Of a stretch of 64,000 nt of DNA, positions 38,701-51,000 are shown one piece after another. Origin of the DNA: Rallus limicola (Eukaryota; Chordata; Aves; Gruiformes; Rallidae); assembly GCA_022605955.1 (NCBI GenBank), contig JAKCOZ010000595.1:1-64000 (forward strand), written 5' to 3'. The position numbers were made by a program, and so were the translations under genes. The notes below the pieces were generated by a model. It was not told the DNA's origin and did not search any database. It saw nothing but the letters and a program-made list of their open reading frames with translations. Numbering within the stretch: the first letter of the stretch is position 1; every line of letters starts with the position of its first letter.

Positions 38701-41700
38701 ATGCCTGGAACCTCCTACGGTGCTTTTCTCGGCCCTAGCAGACTGCAGTTCAAAACATGCTAAACGTCCATCAATAACTCCCAAAGTAAAGAAGCTAGGC
38801 CTGAAAGGCATAGCTTGTCTGAAACCTCCTAACAGGACACACAAGCAGACCCTGTCACTTTGGCTCTCAGCCTTTTCCTTTGCCTGGAAAGAGGGAACAT
38901 GCCTGGAACCTCCTACGGTGCTTTTCTCGGCCCTAGCAGACTGCAGTTCAAAACATGCTAAACGTCCAGCAATAACTCCCAAAGTAAAGAAGCTAGGCCT
39001 GAAAGGCATAGCTTGTCTGAAACCTCCTAACAGGACACACAAGCAGACCCTGTCACTTTGGCTCTCAGCCTTTTCCTTTGCCTGGAAAGAGGGAACATGC
39101 CTGGAACCTCCTACGGTGCTTTTCTCGGCCCTAGCAGACTGCAGTTCAAAACATGCTAAACGTCCAGCAATAACTCCCAAAGTAAAGAAGCTAGGCCTGA
39201 AAGGCATAGCTTGTCTGAAACCTCCTAACAGGACACACAAGCAGACCCTGTCACTTTGGCTCTCAGCCTTTTCCTTTGCCTGGAAAGAGGGAACATGCCT
39301 GGAACCTCCTACGGTGCTTTTCTCGGCCCTAGCAGACTGCAGTTCAAAACATGCTAAACGTCCAGCAGTAACTCCCAAAGTAAAGAAGCTAGGCCTGAAA
39401 GGCATAGCTTGTCTGAAACCTCCTAACAGGACACACAAGCAGACCCTGTCACTTTGGCTCTCAGCCTTTTCCTTTGCCTGGAAAGAGGGAACATGCCTGG
39501 AACCTCCTACGGTGCTTTTCTCGGCCCTAGCAGACTGCAGTTCAAAACATGCTAAACGTCCAGCAATAACTCCCAAAGTAAAGAAGCTAGGCCTGAAAGG
39601 CATAGCTTGTCTGAAACCTCCTAACAGGACACACAAGCAGACCCTGTCACTTTGGCTCTCAGCCTTTTCCTTTGCCTGGAAAGAGGGAACAAGCCTGGAA
39701 CCTCCTACGGTGCTTTTCTCGGCCCTAGCAGACTGCAGTTCAAAACATGCTAAACGTCCAGCAATAACTCCCAAAGTAAAGAAGCTAGGACTGAAAGGCA
39801 TAGCTTGTCTGAAACCTCCTAACAGGACACACAAGCAGACCCTGTCACTTGGGCTCTCAGCCTTTTCCTTTGCCTGGAAAGAGGGAACATGCCTGGAACC
39901 TCCTACGGTGCTTTTCTCGGCCCTAGCAGACTGCAGTTCAAAACATGCTAAACGTCCAGCAATAACTCCCAAAGTAAAGAAGCTAGGACAGAAAGGCATA
40001 GCTTGTCTGAAACCTTCTAACAGTACACACAAGCAGACCCTGTCACTTTGGCTCTCAGCCTTTTCCTTTGCCTGGAAAGAGGGAACATGCCTGGAACCTC
40101 CTACGGTGCTTTTCTCGGCCCTAGCAGACTGCAGTTCAAAACATGCTAAACGTCCAGCAATAACTCCCAAAGTAAAGAAGCTAGGACTGAAAGGCATAGC
40201 TTGTCTGAAACCTCCTAACAGGACACACAAGCAGACCCTGTCACTTGGGCTCTCAGCCTTTTCCTTTGCCTGGAAAGAGGGAACATGCCTGGAACCTCCT
40301 ACGGTGCTTTTCTCGGCCCTAGCAGACTGCAGTTCAAAACATGCTAAACGTCCAGCAATAACTCCCAAAGTAAAGAAGCTAGGACAGAAAGGCATAGCTT
40401 GTCTGAAACCTTCTAACAGTACACACAAGCAGACCCTGTCACTTTGGCTCTCAGCCTTTTCCTTTGCCTGGAAAGAGGGAACATGCCTGGAACCTCCTAC
40501 GGTGCTTTTCTCGGCCCTAGCAGACTGCAGTTCAAAACATGCTAAACGTCCAGCAATAACTCCCAAAGTAAAGAAGCTAGGCCTGAAAGGCATAGCTTGT
40601 CTGAAACCTCCTAACAGGACACACAAGCAGACCCTGTCACTTTGGCTCTCAGCCTTTTCCTTTGCTTGGAAAGAGGGAACATGCCTGGAACCTCCTACGG
40701 TGCTTTTCTCGGCCCTAGCAGACTGCAGTTCAAAACATGCTAAACGTCCAGCAATAACTCCCAAAGTAAAGAAGCTAGGCCTGAAAGGCATAGCTTGTCT
40801 GAAACCTCCTAACAGGACACACAAGCAGACCCTGTCACTTTGGCTCTCAGCCTTTTCCTTTGCCTGGAAAGAGGGAACATGCCTGGAACCTCCTACGGTG
40901 CTTTTCTCGGCCCTAGCAGACTGCAGTTCAAAACATGCTAAACGTCCAGCAATAACTCCCAAAGTAAAGAAGCTAGGCCTGAAAGGCATAGCTTGTCTGA
41001 AACCTCCTAACAGGACACACAAGCAGACCCTGTCACTTTGGCTCTCAGCCTTTTCCTTTGCCTGGAAAGAGGGAACATGCCTGGAACCTCCTACGGTGCT
41101 TTTCTCGGCCCTAGCAGACTGCAGTTCAAAACATGCTAAACGTCCAGCAATAACTCCCAAAGTAAAGAAGCTAGGCCTGAAAGGCATAGCTTGTCTGAAA
41201 CCTCCTAACAGGACACACAAGCAGACCCTGTCACTTTGGCTCTCAGCCTTTTCCTTTGCCTGGAAAGAGGGAACATGCCTGGAACCTCCTACGGTGCTTT
41301 TCTCGGCCCTAGCAGACTGCAGTTCAAAACATGCTAAACGTCCAGCAATAACTCCCAAAGTAAAGAAGCTAGGCCTGAAAGGCATAGCTTGTCTGAAACC
41401 TCCTAACAGGACACACAAGCAGACCCTGTCACTTTGGCTCTCAGCCTTTTCCTTTGCCTGGAAAGAGGGAACATGCCTGGAACCTCCTACGGTGCTTTTC
41501 TCGGCCCTAGCAGACTGCAGTTCAAAACATGCTAAACGTCCAGCAACAACTCCCAAAGTAAAGAAGCTAGGCCTGAAAGGCATAGCTTGTCTGAAACCTC
41601 CTAACAGGACACACAAGCAGACCCTGTCACTTTGGCTCTCAGCCTTTTCCTTTGCCTGGAAAGAGGGAACATGCCTGGAACCTCCTACGGTGCTTTTCTC

Positions 41701-41711
41701 GGCCCTAGCAG
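35773..41711. repeat. 30-monomer higher-order repeat, block C
   Basis: This block again starts with AGTCTGCAG and three As (35783-35785). Its markers sit at block A positions plus 10294 (5939 + 4355): ACATCCTATGG at 38122 and CAACAACTC at 41546. Differences from block A that I noted are TTTGATTGG near 38487 (A has TTTGCCTGG) and GGCATAGC near 41585 where A has GGCATAGT. The right edge is soft, because the block is not followed by another AGTC/AAA start monomer. Confidence 0.83.
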
Positions 41712-43083
41712 ACTGCAGTTCAAAACATGCTAAACGTCCAGCAATAACTCCCAAAGTAAAGAAGCTAGGACTGAAAGGCATAGCTTGTCTGAAACCTCCT
41801 AACAGGACACACAAGCAGACCCTGTCACTTTGGCTCTCAGCCTTTTCCTTTGCCTGGAAAGAGGGAACATGCCTGGAACCTCCTACGGTGCTTTTCTCGG
41901 CCCTAGCAGACTGCAGTTCAAAACATGCTAAACGTCCAGCAATAACTCCCAAAGTAAAGAAGCTAGGCCTGAAAGGCATAGCTTGTCTGAAACCTCCTAA
42001 CAGGACACACAAGCAGACCCTGTCACTTTGGCTCTCAGCCTTTTCCTTTGCCTGGAAAGAGGGAACATGCCTGGAACCTCCTACGGTGCTTTTCTCGGCC
42101 CTAGCAGACTGCAGTTCAAAACATGCTAAACGTCCAGCAATAACTCCCAAAGTAAAGAAGCTAGGCCTGAAAGGCATAGCTTGTCTGAAACCTCCTAACA
42201 GGACACACAAGCAGACCCTGTCACTTTGGCTCTCAGCCTTTTCCTTTGCCTGGAAAGAGGGAACATGCCTGGAACCTCCTACGGTGCTTTTCTCGGCCCT
42301 AGCAGACTGCAGTTCAAAACATGCTAAACGTCCAGCAATAACTCCCAAAGTAAAGAAGCTAGGCCTGAAAGGCATAGCTTGTCTGAAACCTCCTAACAGG
42401 ACACACAAGCAGACCCTGTCACTTTGGCTCTCAGCCTTTTCCTTTGCCTGGAAAGAGGGAACATGCCTGGAACCTCCTACGGTGCTTTTCTAGGCCCTAG
42501 CAGACTGCAGTTCAAAACATGCTAAACGTCCAGCAATAACTCCCAAAGTAAAGAAGCTAGGCCTGAAAGGCATAGCTTGTCTGAAACCTCCTAACAGGAC
42601 ACACAAGCAGACCCTGTCACTTTGGCTCTCAGCCTTTTCCTTCTCCTGGAAAGAGGGAACATGCCTGGAACCTCCTACGGTGCTTTTCTCGGCCCTAGCA
42701 GACTGCAGTTCAAAACATGCTAAACGTCCAGCAATAACTCCCAAAGTAAAGAAGCTAGGCCTGAAAGGCATAGCTTGTCTGAAACCTCCTAACAGGACAC
42801 ACAAGCAGACCCTGTCACTTTGGCTCTCAGCCTTTTCCTTTGCCTGGAAAGAGGGAACATGCCTGGAACCTCCTACGGTGCTTTTCTCGGCCCTAGCAGA
42901 CTGCAGTTCAAAACATGCTAAACGTCCAGCAATAACTCCCAAAGTAAAGAAGCTAGGCCTGAAAGGCATAGCTTGTCTGAAACCTCCTAACAGGACACAC
43001 AAGCAGACCCTGTCACTTTGGCTCTCAGCCTTTTCCTTTGCCTGGAAAGAGGGAACATGCCTGGAACCTCCTACTGTGCTTTT

Positions 43084-45459
43084 CTTGGCCCTAGCAGACT
43101 GCAGTTCAAAACATGCTAAACGTCCAGCAGTAACTCCCAAAGTAAAGAAGCTAGGCCTGAAAGGCATAGCTTGTCTGAAACCTCCTAACAGGACACACAA
43201 GCAGACCCTGTCACTTTGGCTCTCAGCCTTTTCCTTTGCCTGGAAAGAGGGAACATGCCTGGAACCTCCTACGGTGCTTTTCTCGGCCCTAGCAGACTGC
43301 AGTTCAAAACATGCTAAACGTCCAGCAATAACTCCCAAAGTAAAGAAGCTAGGCCTGAAAGGCATAGCTTGTCTGAAACCTCCTAACAGGACACACAAGC
43401 AGACCCTGTCACTTTGGCTCTCAGCCTTTTCCTTTGCCTGGAAAGAGGGAACATGCCTGGAACCTCCTACGGTGCTTTTCTCGGCCCTAGCAGACTGCAG
43501 TTCAAAACATGCTAAACGTCCAGCAATAACTCCCAAAGTAAAGAAGCTAGGCCTGAAAGGCATAGCTTGTCTGAAACCTCCTAACAGGACACACAAGCAG
43601 ACCCTGTCACTTGGGCTCTCAGCCTTTTCCTTTGCCTGGAAAGAGGGAACATGCCTGGAACCTCCTACGGTGCTTTTCTCGGCCCTAGCAGACTGCAGTT
43701 CAAAACATGCTAAACGTCCAGCAATAACTCCCAAAGTAAAGAAGCTAGGACTGAAAGGCATAGCTTGTCTGAAACCTTCTAACAGTACACACAAGCAGAC
43801 CCTGTCACTTTGGCTCTCAGCCTTTTCCTTTGCCTGGAAAGAGGGAACATGCCTGGAACCTCCTACGGTGCTTTTCTCGGCCCTAGCAGACTGCAGTTCA
43901 AAACATGCTAAACGTCCAGCAATAACTCCCAAAGTAAAGAAGCTAGGCCTGAAAGGCATAGCTTGTCTGAAACCTCCTAACAGGACACACAAGCAGACCC
44001 TGTCACTTTGGCTCTCAGCCTTTTCCTTTGCTTGGAAAGAGGGAACATGCCTGGAACCTCCTACGGTGCTTTTCTCGGCCCTTGCAGACTGCAGTTCAAA
44101 ACATGCTAAACGTCCAGCAATAACTCCCAAAGTTAGGAAGCTAGGCCTGAAAGGCATAGCTTGTCTGAAACCTCCTAACAGGACACACAAGCATCCCCTG
44201 TCAGTTTGGCTCTCAGCCTTTTCCTTTGCCTGGAAAGAGGGAACATGCCTGGAACCTCCTACTGTGCTTTTCTCGGCCCTAGCAGACTGCAGTTCAAAAC
44301 ATGCTAAACGTCCAGCAATAACTCCCAAAGTAAAGAAGCTAGGCCTGAAAGGCATAGCTTGTCTGAAACCTCCTAACAGGACACACAAGCAGACCCTGTC
44401 ACTTTGGCTCTCAGCCTTTTCCTTTGCCTGGAAAGAGGGAACATGCCTGGAACCTCCTACGGTGCTTTTCTCGGCCCTAGCAGACTGCAGTTCAAAACAT
44501 GCTAAACGTCCAGCAATAACTCCCAAAGTAAAGAAGCTAGGCCTGAAAGGCATAGCTTGTCTGAAACCTCCTAACAGGACACACAAGCAGACCCTGTCAC
44601 TTTGGCTCTCAGCCTTTTCCTTTGCCTGGAAAGAGGGAACATGCCTGGAACCTCCTACGGTGCTTTTCTCGGCCCTAGCAGACTGCAGTTCAAAACATGC
44701 TAAACGTCCAGCAGTAACTCCCAAAGTAAAGAAGCTAGGCCTGAAAGGCATAGCTTGTCTGAAACCTCCTAACAGGACACACAAGCAGACCCTGTCACTT
44801 TGGCTCTCAGCCTTTTCCTTTGCCTGGAAAGAGGGAACATGCCTGGAACCTCCTACGGTGCTTTTCTCGGCCCTAGCAGACTGCAGTTCAAAACATGCTA
44901 AACGTCCAGCAATAACTCCCAAAGTAAAGAAGCTAGGCCTGAAAGGCATAGCTTGTCTGAAACCTCCTAACAGGACACACAAGCAGACCCTGTCACTTTG
45001 GCTCTCAGCCTTTTCCTTTGCCTGGAAAGAGGGAACATGCCTGGAACCTCCTACGGTGCTTTTCTCGGCCCTAGCAGACTGCAGTTCAAAACATGCTAAA
45101 CGTCCAGCAATAACTCCCAAAGTAAAGAAGCTAGGCCTGAAAGGCATAGCTTGTCTGAAACCTCCTAACAGGACACACAAGCAGACCCTGTCACTTTGGC
45201 TCTCAGCCTTTTCCTTTGCCTGGAAAGAGGGAACATGCCTGGAACCTCCTACGGTGCTTTTCTCGGCCCTAGCAGACTGCAGTTCAAAACATGCTAAACG
45301 TCCAGCAATAACTCCCAAAGTAAAGAAGCTAGGCCTGAAAGGCATAGCTTGTCTGAAACCTCCTAACAGGACACACAAGCAGACCCTGTCACTTTGGCTC
45401 TCAGCCTTTTCCTTTGCCTGGAAAGAGGGAACATGCCTGGAACCTCCTACGGTGCTTTT
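43084..45459. repeat. 12-monomer repeat, first copy (2376 bp)
   Basis: It is bounded by TTTTCTTGGCCC marker monomers. Internally it has CACTTGGGC, then TTCTAACAGTACAC, then TTGCTTGG with CCCTTGCAG, then AAAGTTAGGAAG (44132) with GCATCCCC, then CAGTAACTC (about 44713). The length is exactly 12 x 198. Confidence 0.75.
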
Positions 45460-48033
45460 CTTGGCCCTAGCAGACTGCAGTTCAAAACATGCTAAACGTC
45501 CAGCAGTAACTCCCAAAGTAAAGAAGCTAGGCCTGAAAGGCATAGCTTGTCTGAAACCTCCTAACAGGACACACAAGCAGACCCTGTCACTTTGGCTCTC
45601 AGCCTTTTCCTTTGCCTGGAAAGAGGGAACATGCCTGGAACCTCCTACGGTGCTTTTCTCGGCCCTAGCAGACTGCAGTTCAAAACATGCTAAACGTCCA
45701 GCAATAACTCCCAAAGTAAAGAAGCTAGGCCTGAAAGGCATAGCTTGTCTGAAAACTCCTAACAGGACACACAAGCAGACCCTGTCACTTTGGCTCTCAG
45801 CCTTTTCCTTTGCCTGGAAAGAGGGAACATGCCTGGAACCTCCTACGGTGCTTTTCTCGGCCCTAGCAGACTGCAGTTCAAAACATGCTAAACGTCCAGC
45901 AATAACTCCCAAAGTAAAGAAGCTAGGCCTGAAAGGCATAGCTTGTCTGAAACCTCCTAACAGGACACACAAGCAGACCCTGTCACTTTGGCTCTCAGCC
46001 TTTTCCTTTGCCTGGAAAGAGGGAACATGCCTGGAACCTCCTACGGTGCTTTTCTCGGCCCTAGCAGACTGCAGTTCAAAACATGCTAAACGTCCAGCAA
46101 TAACTCCCAAAGTAAAGAAGCTAGGCCTGAAAGGCATAGCTTGTCTGAAACCTCCTAACAGGACACACAAGCAGACCCTGTCACTTGGGCTCTCAGCCTT
46201 TTCCTTTGCCTGGAAAGAGGGAACATGCCTGGAACCTCCTACGGTGCTTTTCTCGGCCCTAGCAGACTGCAGTTCAAAACATGCTAAACGTCCAGCAATA
46301 ACTCCCAAAGTAAAGAAGCTAGGACTGAAAGGCATAGCTTGTCTGAAACCTTCTAACAGTACACACAAGCAGACCCTGTCACTTTGGCTCTCAGCCTTTT
46401 CCTTTGCCTGGAAAGAGGGAACATGCCTGGAACCTCCTACGGTGCTTTTCTCGGCCCTAGCAGACTGCAGTTCAAAACATGCTAAACGTCCAGCAATAAC
46501 TCCCAAAGTAAAGAAGCTAGGCCTGAAAGGCATAGCTTGTCTGAAACCTCCTAACAGGACACACAAGCAGACCCTGTCACTTTGGCTCTCAGCCTTTTCC
46601 TTTGCTTGGAAAGAGGGAACATGCCTGGAACCTCCTACGGTGCTTTTCTCGGCCCTTGCAGACTGCAGTTCAAAACATGCTAAACGTCCAGCAATAACTC
46701 CCAAAGTTAGGAAGCTAGGCCTGAAAGGCATAGCTTGTCTGAAACCTCCTAACAGGACACACAAGCAGACCCTGTCACTTTGGCTCTCAGCCTTTTCCTT
46801 TGCCTGGAAAGAGGGAACATGCCTGGAACCTCCTACTGTGCTTTTCTCGGCCCTAGCAGACTGCAGTTCAAAACATGCTAAACGTCCAGCAATAACTCCC
46901 AAAGTAAAGAAGCTAGGCCTGAAAGGCATAGCTTGTCTGAAACCTCCTAACAGGACACACAAGCAGACCCTGTCACTTTGGCTCTCAGCCTTTTCCTTTG
47001 CCTGGAAAGAGGGAACATGCCTGGAACCTCCTACGGTGCTTTTCTCGGCCCTAGCAGACTGCAGTTCAAAACATGCTAAACGTCCAGCAATAACTCCCAA
47101 AGTAAAGAAGCTAGGCCTGAAAGGCATAGCTTGTCTGAAACCTCCTAACAGGACACACAAGCAGACCCTGTCACTTTGGCTCTCAGCCTTTTCCTTTGCC
47201 TGGAAAGAGGGAACATGCCTGGAACCTCCTACGGTGCTTTTCTCGGCCCTAGCAGACTGCAGTTCAAAACATGCTAAACGTCCAGCAGTAACTCCCAAAG
47301 TAAAGAAGCTAGGCCTGAAAGGCATAGCTTGTCTGAAACCTCCTAACAGGACACACAAGCAGACCCTGTCACTTTGGCTCTCAGCCTTTTCCTTTGCCTG
47401 GAAAGAGGGAACATGCCTGGAACCTCCTACGGTGCTTTTCTCGGCCCTAGCAGACTGCAGTTCAAAACATGCTAAACGTCCAGCAATAACTCCCAAAGTA
47501 AAGAAGCTAGGCCTGAAAGGCATAGCTTGTCTGAAACCTCCTAACAGGACACACAAGCAGACCCTGTCACTTTGGCTCTCAGCCTTTTCCTTTGCCTGGA
47601 AAGAGGGAACATGCCTGGAACCTCCTACGGTGCTTTTCTCGGCCCTAGCAGACTGCAGTTCAAAACATGCTAAACGTCCAGCAATAACTCCCAAAGTAAA
47701 GAAGCTAGGCCTGAAAGGCATAGCTTGTCTGAAACCTCCTAACAGGACACACAAGCAGACCCTGTCACTTTGGCTCTCAGCCTTTTCCTTTGCCTGGAAA
47801 GAGGGAACATGCCTGGAACCTCCTACGGTGCTTTTCTCGGCCCTAGCAGACTGCAGTTCAAAACATGCTAAACGTCCAGCAATAACTCCCAAAGTAAAGA
47901 AGCTAGGCCTGAAAGGCATAGCTTGTCTGAAACCTCCTAACAGGACACACAAGCAGACCCTGTCACTTTGGCTCTCAGCCTTTTCCTTTGCCTGGAAAGA
48001 GGGAACATGCTTGGAACATCCTATGGTGCTTTT
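45460..48033. repeat. 12/13-monomer repeat, second copy with one extra monomer
   Basis: The marker order is the same as in the preceding copy, but one extra monomer (the one with GAAAACTCC near 45755) sits near its start. All later markers are therefore displaced by 2574 bp (13 x 198) instead of 2376. The copy ends at the monomer carrying ACATCCTATGG (48022), and from there the order resembles the right part of the 30-mer. Confidence 0.7.
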
Positions 48034-51000
48034 CTCGGCCCTAGCAGACTGCAGTTCAAAACATGCTAAACGTCCAGCAGTAACTCCCAAAGTAAAGAAG
48101 CTAGGACTGAAAGGCATAGTTTGTCTGAAACCTCCTAACAGGACACACAAGCAGACCCTGTCACTTTGGCTCTCAGCCTTTTCCTTTGCCTGGAAAGAGG
48201 GAACATGCCTGGAACCTCCTACGGTGCTTTTCTCGGCCCTAGCAGACTGCAGTTCAAAACATGCTAAACGTCCAGCAATAACTCCCAAAGTAAAGAAGCT
48301 AGGACTGAAAGGCAATGCTTGTCTGAAACCTCCTAACAGGACACACAAGCAGACCCTGTCACTTTGGCTCTCAGCCTTTTCCTTTGCCTGGAAAGAGGGA
48401 ACATGCCTGGAACCTCCTACGGTGCTTTTCTCGGCCCTAGCAGACTGCAGTTCAAAACATGCTAAACGTCCAGCCATAACTCCCAAAGTAAAGAAGCTAG
48501 GCCTGAAAGGCATAGCTTGTCTGAAACCTCCTAACAGGACACACGAGCAGACCCTGTCACTTTGGCTCTCAGCCTTTTCCTTTGCCTGGAAAGAGGGAAC
48601 ATGCCTGGAACCTCCTACGGTGCTTTTCTCGGCCCTAGCAGACTGCAGTTCAAAACATGCTAAACGTCCATCAATAACTCCCAAAGTAAAGAAGCTAGGC
48701 CTGAAAGGCATAGCTTGTCTGAAACCTCCTAACAGGACACACAAGCAGACCCTGTCACTTTGGCTCTCAGCCTTTTCCTTTGCCTGGAAAGAGGGAACAT
48801 GCCTGGAACCTCCTACGGTGCTTTTCTCGGCCCTAGCAGACTGCAGTTCAAAACATGCTAAACGTCCAGCAATAACTCCCAAAGTAAAGAAGCTAGGACT
48901 GAAAGGCATAGCTTGTCTGAAACCTCCTAACAGGACACACAAGCAGACCCTGTCACTTGGGCTCTCAGCCTTTTCCTTTGCCTGGAAAGAGGGAACATGC
49001 CTGGAAGCTCCTACGGTGCTTTTCTCGGCCCTAGCAGACTGCAGTTCAAAACATGCTAAACGTCCAGCAATAACTCCCAAAGTAAAGAAGCTAGGCCTGA
49101 AAGGCATAGCTTGTCTGAAACCTCCTAACAGGACACACAAGCAGACCCTGTCACTTTGGCTCTCAGCCTTTTCCTTTGCCTGGAAAGAGGGAACATGCCT
49201 GGAACCTCCTACGGTGCTTTTCTCGGCCCTAGCAGACTGCAGTTCAAAACATGCTAAACGTCCAGCAGTAACTCCCAAAGTAAAGAAGCTAGGCCTGAAA
49301 GGCATAGCTTGTCTGAAACCTCCTAACAGGACACACAAGCAGACCCTGTCACTTTGGCTCTCAGCCTTTTCCTTTGCCTGGAAAGAGGGAACATGCCTGG
49401 AACCTCCTACGGTGCTTTTCTCGGCCCTAGCAGACTGCAGTTCAAAACATGCTAAACGTCCAGCAATAACTCCCAAAGTAAAGAAGCTAGGCCTGAAAGG
49501 CATAGCTTGTCTGAAACCTCCTAACAGGACACACAAGCAGACCCTGTCACTTTGGCTCTCAGCCTTTTCCTTTGCCTGGAAAGAGGGAACAAGCCTGGAA
49601 CCTCCTACGGTGCTTTTCTCGGCCCTAGCAGACTGCAGTTCAAAACATGCTAAACGTCCAGCAATAACTCCCAAAGTAAAGAAGCTAGGCCTGAAAGGCA
49701 TAGCTTGTCTGAAACCTCCTAACAGGACACACAAGCAGACCCTGTCACTTTGGCTCTCAGCCTTTTCCTTTGCCTGGAAAGAGGGAACATGCCTGGAACC
49801 TCCTACGGTGCTTTTCTCGGCCCTAGCAGACTGCAGTTCAAAACATGCTAAACGTCCAGCAATAACTCCCAAAGTAAAGAAGCTAGGACTGAAAGGCATA
49901 GCTTGTCTGAAACCTCCTAACAGGACACACAAGCAGACCCTGTCACTTGGGCTCTCAGCCTTTTCCTTTGCCTGGAAAGAGGGAACATGCCTGGAACCTC
50001 CTACGGTGCTTTTCTCGGCCCTAGCAGACTGCAGTTCAAAACATGCTAAACGTCCAGCAATAACTCCCAAAGTAAAGAAGCTAGGACAGAAAGGCATAGC
50101 TTGTCTGAAACCTTCTAACAGTACACACAAGCAGACCCTGTCACTTTGGCTCTCAGCCTTTTCCTTTGCCTGGAAAGAGGGAACATGCCTGGAACCTCCT
50201 ACGGTGCTTTTCTCGGCCCTAGCAGACTGCAGTTCAAAACATGCTAAACGTCCAGCAATAACTCCCAAAGTAAAGAAGCTAGGCCTGAAAGGCATAGCTT
50301 GTCTGAAACCTCCTAACAGGACACACAAGCAGACCCTGTCACTTTGGCTCTCAGCCTTTTCCTTTGCCTGGAAAGAGGGAACATGCCTGGAACCTCCTAC
50401 GGTGCTTTTCTCGGCCCTAGCAGACTGCAGTTCAAAACATGCTAAACGTCCAGCAATAACTCCCAAAGTAAAGAAGCTAGGCCTGAAAGGCATAGCTTGT
50501 CTGAAACCTCCTAACAGGACACACAAGCAGACCCTGTCACTTTGGCTCTCAGCCTTTTCCTTTGCCTGGAAAGAGGGAACATGCCTGGAACCTCCTACGG
50601 TGCTTTTCTCGGCCCTAGCAGACTGCAGTTCAAAACATGCTAAACGTCCAGCAATAACTCCCAAAGTAAAGAAGCTAGGCCTGAAAGGCATAGCTTGTCT
50701 GAAACCTCCTAACAGGACACACAAGCAGACCCTGTCACTTTGGCTCTCAGCCTTTTCCTTCTCCTGGAAAGAGGGAACATGCCTGGAACCTCCTACGGTG
50801 CTTTTCTCGGCCCTAGCAGACTGCAGTTCAAAACATGCTAAACGTCCAGCAATAACTCCCAAAGTAAAGAAGCTAGGCCTGAAAGGCATAGCTTGTCTGA
50901 AACCTCCTAACAGGACACACAAGCAGACCCTGTCACTTTGGCTCTCAGCCTTTTCCTTTGCCTGGAAAGAGGGAACATGCCTGGAACCTCCTACGGTGCT

